Assembly: GCA_050122535.1 (NCBI GenBank)
Contig: JASFIT010000250.1
Span: 1-7,062 of the forward strand
DNA length: 7,062 nt
Origin: JASFEQ01 sp050122535
Lineage (GTDB): Bacteria; Desulfobacterota; DSM-4660; Desulfatiglandales; HGW-15
Direction: 5' to 3'
Under the pieces are notes generated by a model. That model worked only from the letters and a program-made list of their open reading frames with translations, had not been told where the DNA came from and did not search any database. The first letter of the stretch is position 1, and each line of letters starts with the position of its first letter. Positions 6,254 through 7,062 of this stretch are shown piece by piece. Position numbers and translations under genes: made by a program.

Positions 6254-7062
6254 AAGGGAGTTCAGTTGCAGACATATCCCTGAAGAACTGCTGAGGTTAT
6301 ATCTCGGCGGGCGAGGCCTAAATGCTTATCTCCTCTTTAACCATTTACGCCCAGGAACCGACCCGCTCAGTCCGGATAATGTCTTGATATTTGGTAGCGG
6401 GATGCTGAATGGCCATTTGGACGTATCCAATGGGCGGTGGCATGTCACCGGCAAGTCACCCGAAACCGGGATCAATGGCGACTCCAATGCTGGTGGCTTC
6501 TGGGGCGCAGAACTGAAACAAGCTGGGTTTCAGCACCTGGTCATCAAGGGTAAGGCATCGATGCCAACGTACCTATGGATCCATGATGGCGAAATTGAGT
6601 TTCGGGATGCATCATTCCTGTGGGGTCGGGATACGCATGAGACCCAGGAATTGATAATGGATGAGCTGGGCGACCCACACGTACAGATCGCTTGCATCGG
6701 ACAGGCTGGGGAGCAGTTAGTCCGGTTCGCCTGTGTCAGGCATGGCATAAAGCGCGCAGCCGGCAGGACAGGCATGGGATGTATCATGGGCTGCAAGATG
6801 CTGAAGGCGATCGCAGTTCGAGGCACACTGGGTCTCACAGCGAAGAACCCAAACGCCCTGTTACAATTCGCTGCCAGCCATTATAAGAAGTTGATATCGA
6901 CGAAACAGTACCCCATTTTCTCCCGATACGGTACTTTAGTGATCTTTGCAATGACCAATGAAATGGGACTGCTGGGCGCCTATAATCATCAGTACAATCA
7001 TTTTGAGGTAGCCGAAGGAGAGCTGGAAGCTGAGATTTTTGACGAAAGATACAAGGTTGGGA
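6222..7062 (+). CDS. Aldehyde:ferredoxin oxidoreductase (AOR) family protein, N-terminal part
   Basis: The frame is open from ATG 6222 to the window edge (280 codons); the full protein would be around 600 residues. The family normally binds a tungsten (or Mo) bis-pterin and a [4Fe-4S] cluster and oxidises aldehydes or reduces acids with ferredoxin. The start MSQVAYVDLSKREF, the LGGRGLNAYLL segment, PLSPDNVLIFGSG (the AOR N-terminal domain) and GKSPETG are characteristic. R72 (NGRW) and N89 (SNAGG, then FWGAELK) have the same 17-residue spacing as pterin-contacting Arg76 and Asn93 of Pyrococcus AOR. IGQAGEQLVRFA and RAAGRTGMG (178-186) match the second pterin loop. Two cysteines (C187, C191) follow where Ala and Ser/Asp are usual. 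The window ends just before the expected CxxC cluster motif. The ribosome binding site is AGGGG at 6209-6213, 8 nt before the ATG, inside the zinc-ribbon gene. The subfamily (AOR, benzoyl-CoA reductase BamB-like or an unclassified branch) cannot be decided from this fragment. Confidence 0.92.
   Translation, partial: MSQVAYVDLSKREFSCRHIPEELLRLYLGGRGLNAYLLFNHLRPGTDPLSPDNVLIFGSGMLNGHLDVSNGRWHVTGKSPETGINGDSNAGGFWGAELKQAGFQHLVIKGKASMPTYLWIHDGEIEFRDASFLWGRDTHETQELIMDELGDPHVQIACIGQAGEQLVRFACVRHGIKRAAGRTGMGCIMGCKMLKAIAVRGTLGLTAKNPNALLQFAASHYKKLISTKQYPIFSRYGTLVIFAMTNEMGLLGAYNHQYNHFEVAEGELEAEIFDERYKVG

Noticed and set aside
1..7062. CRISPR array, insertion sequence, tRNA or phage element
   Set aside because: No tandem repeats, terminal inverted repeats, transposase or integrase frames, or tRNA-like folds were noticed; the window is ordinary dense metabolic gene sequence apart from the points listed.

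Overview
The window reads as a compact, single-strand (+) gene cluster from an anaerobic bacterium. Base composition is balanced. The combination of a Liv-type ABC transporter, a CoA-thioester crotonase, a molybdenum hydroxylase and a tungsten-type aldehyde:ferredoxin oxidoreductase (AOR) is typical of sulfate-reducing or syntrophic Desulfobacterota ('Deltaproteobacteria'). That placement rests on gene content and on the style of the protein sequences, not on a marker gene.

Layout. Positions 2-259 hold the C-terminus of a LivM permease. Positions 328-1868 hold the two ATPases, livG (TTG start) and livF, 2 nt apart. After a 191-nt gap comes a crotonase-fold enoyl-CoA hydratase (2060-2851) with both catalytic glutamates and a CaiD-like C-terminus. 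Positions 2852-3274 hold no intact gene. They contain an 86-codon open frame (2904-3164) that matches the C-terminal end of the FAD-binding subunit of xanthine dehydrogenase/CO dehydrogenase-type enzymes, and then a 10-bp hairpin just ahead of the next gene. Next are the [2Fe-2S] subunit (3275-3754) and the molybdopterin subunit (3756-6047) of such an enzyme, 1 nt apart. A 68-residue two-CxxC zinc-ribbon-like protein follows (6047-6253), overlapping both neighbours. Last is the N-terminal 280 residues of an AOR-family protein, which runs off the window just before its expected Fe-S cysteines.

How it may work together. The transporter probably imports an amino acid or an organic (possibly aromatic) acid, and the crotonase acts on a CoA-thioester intermediate. 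The Mo hydroxylase adds or removes a hydroxyl by water-based chemistry, and the AOR interconverts an aldehyde and an acid or performs a related low-potential reaction. Liv-type transporters next to 4-hydroxybenzoyl-CoA reductase genes are known in aromatic degraders, so an aromatic or cyclic acid is a reasonable guess. The sequence does not fix the substrate.

The most notable point is that the Mo hydroxylase appears to have lost its FAD subunit locally. Only a decayed C-terminal stub remains at the place where the medium-subunit gene normally sits. How electrons leave the enzyme is therefore open, and the zinc-ribbon protein and AOR directly downstream are candidates for a rewired electron path.
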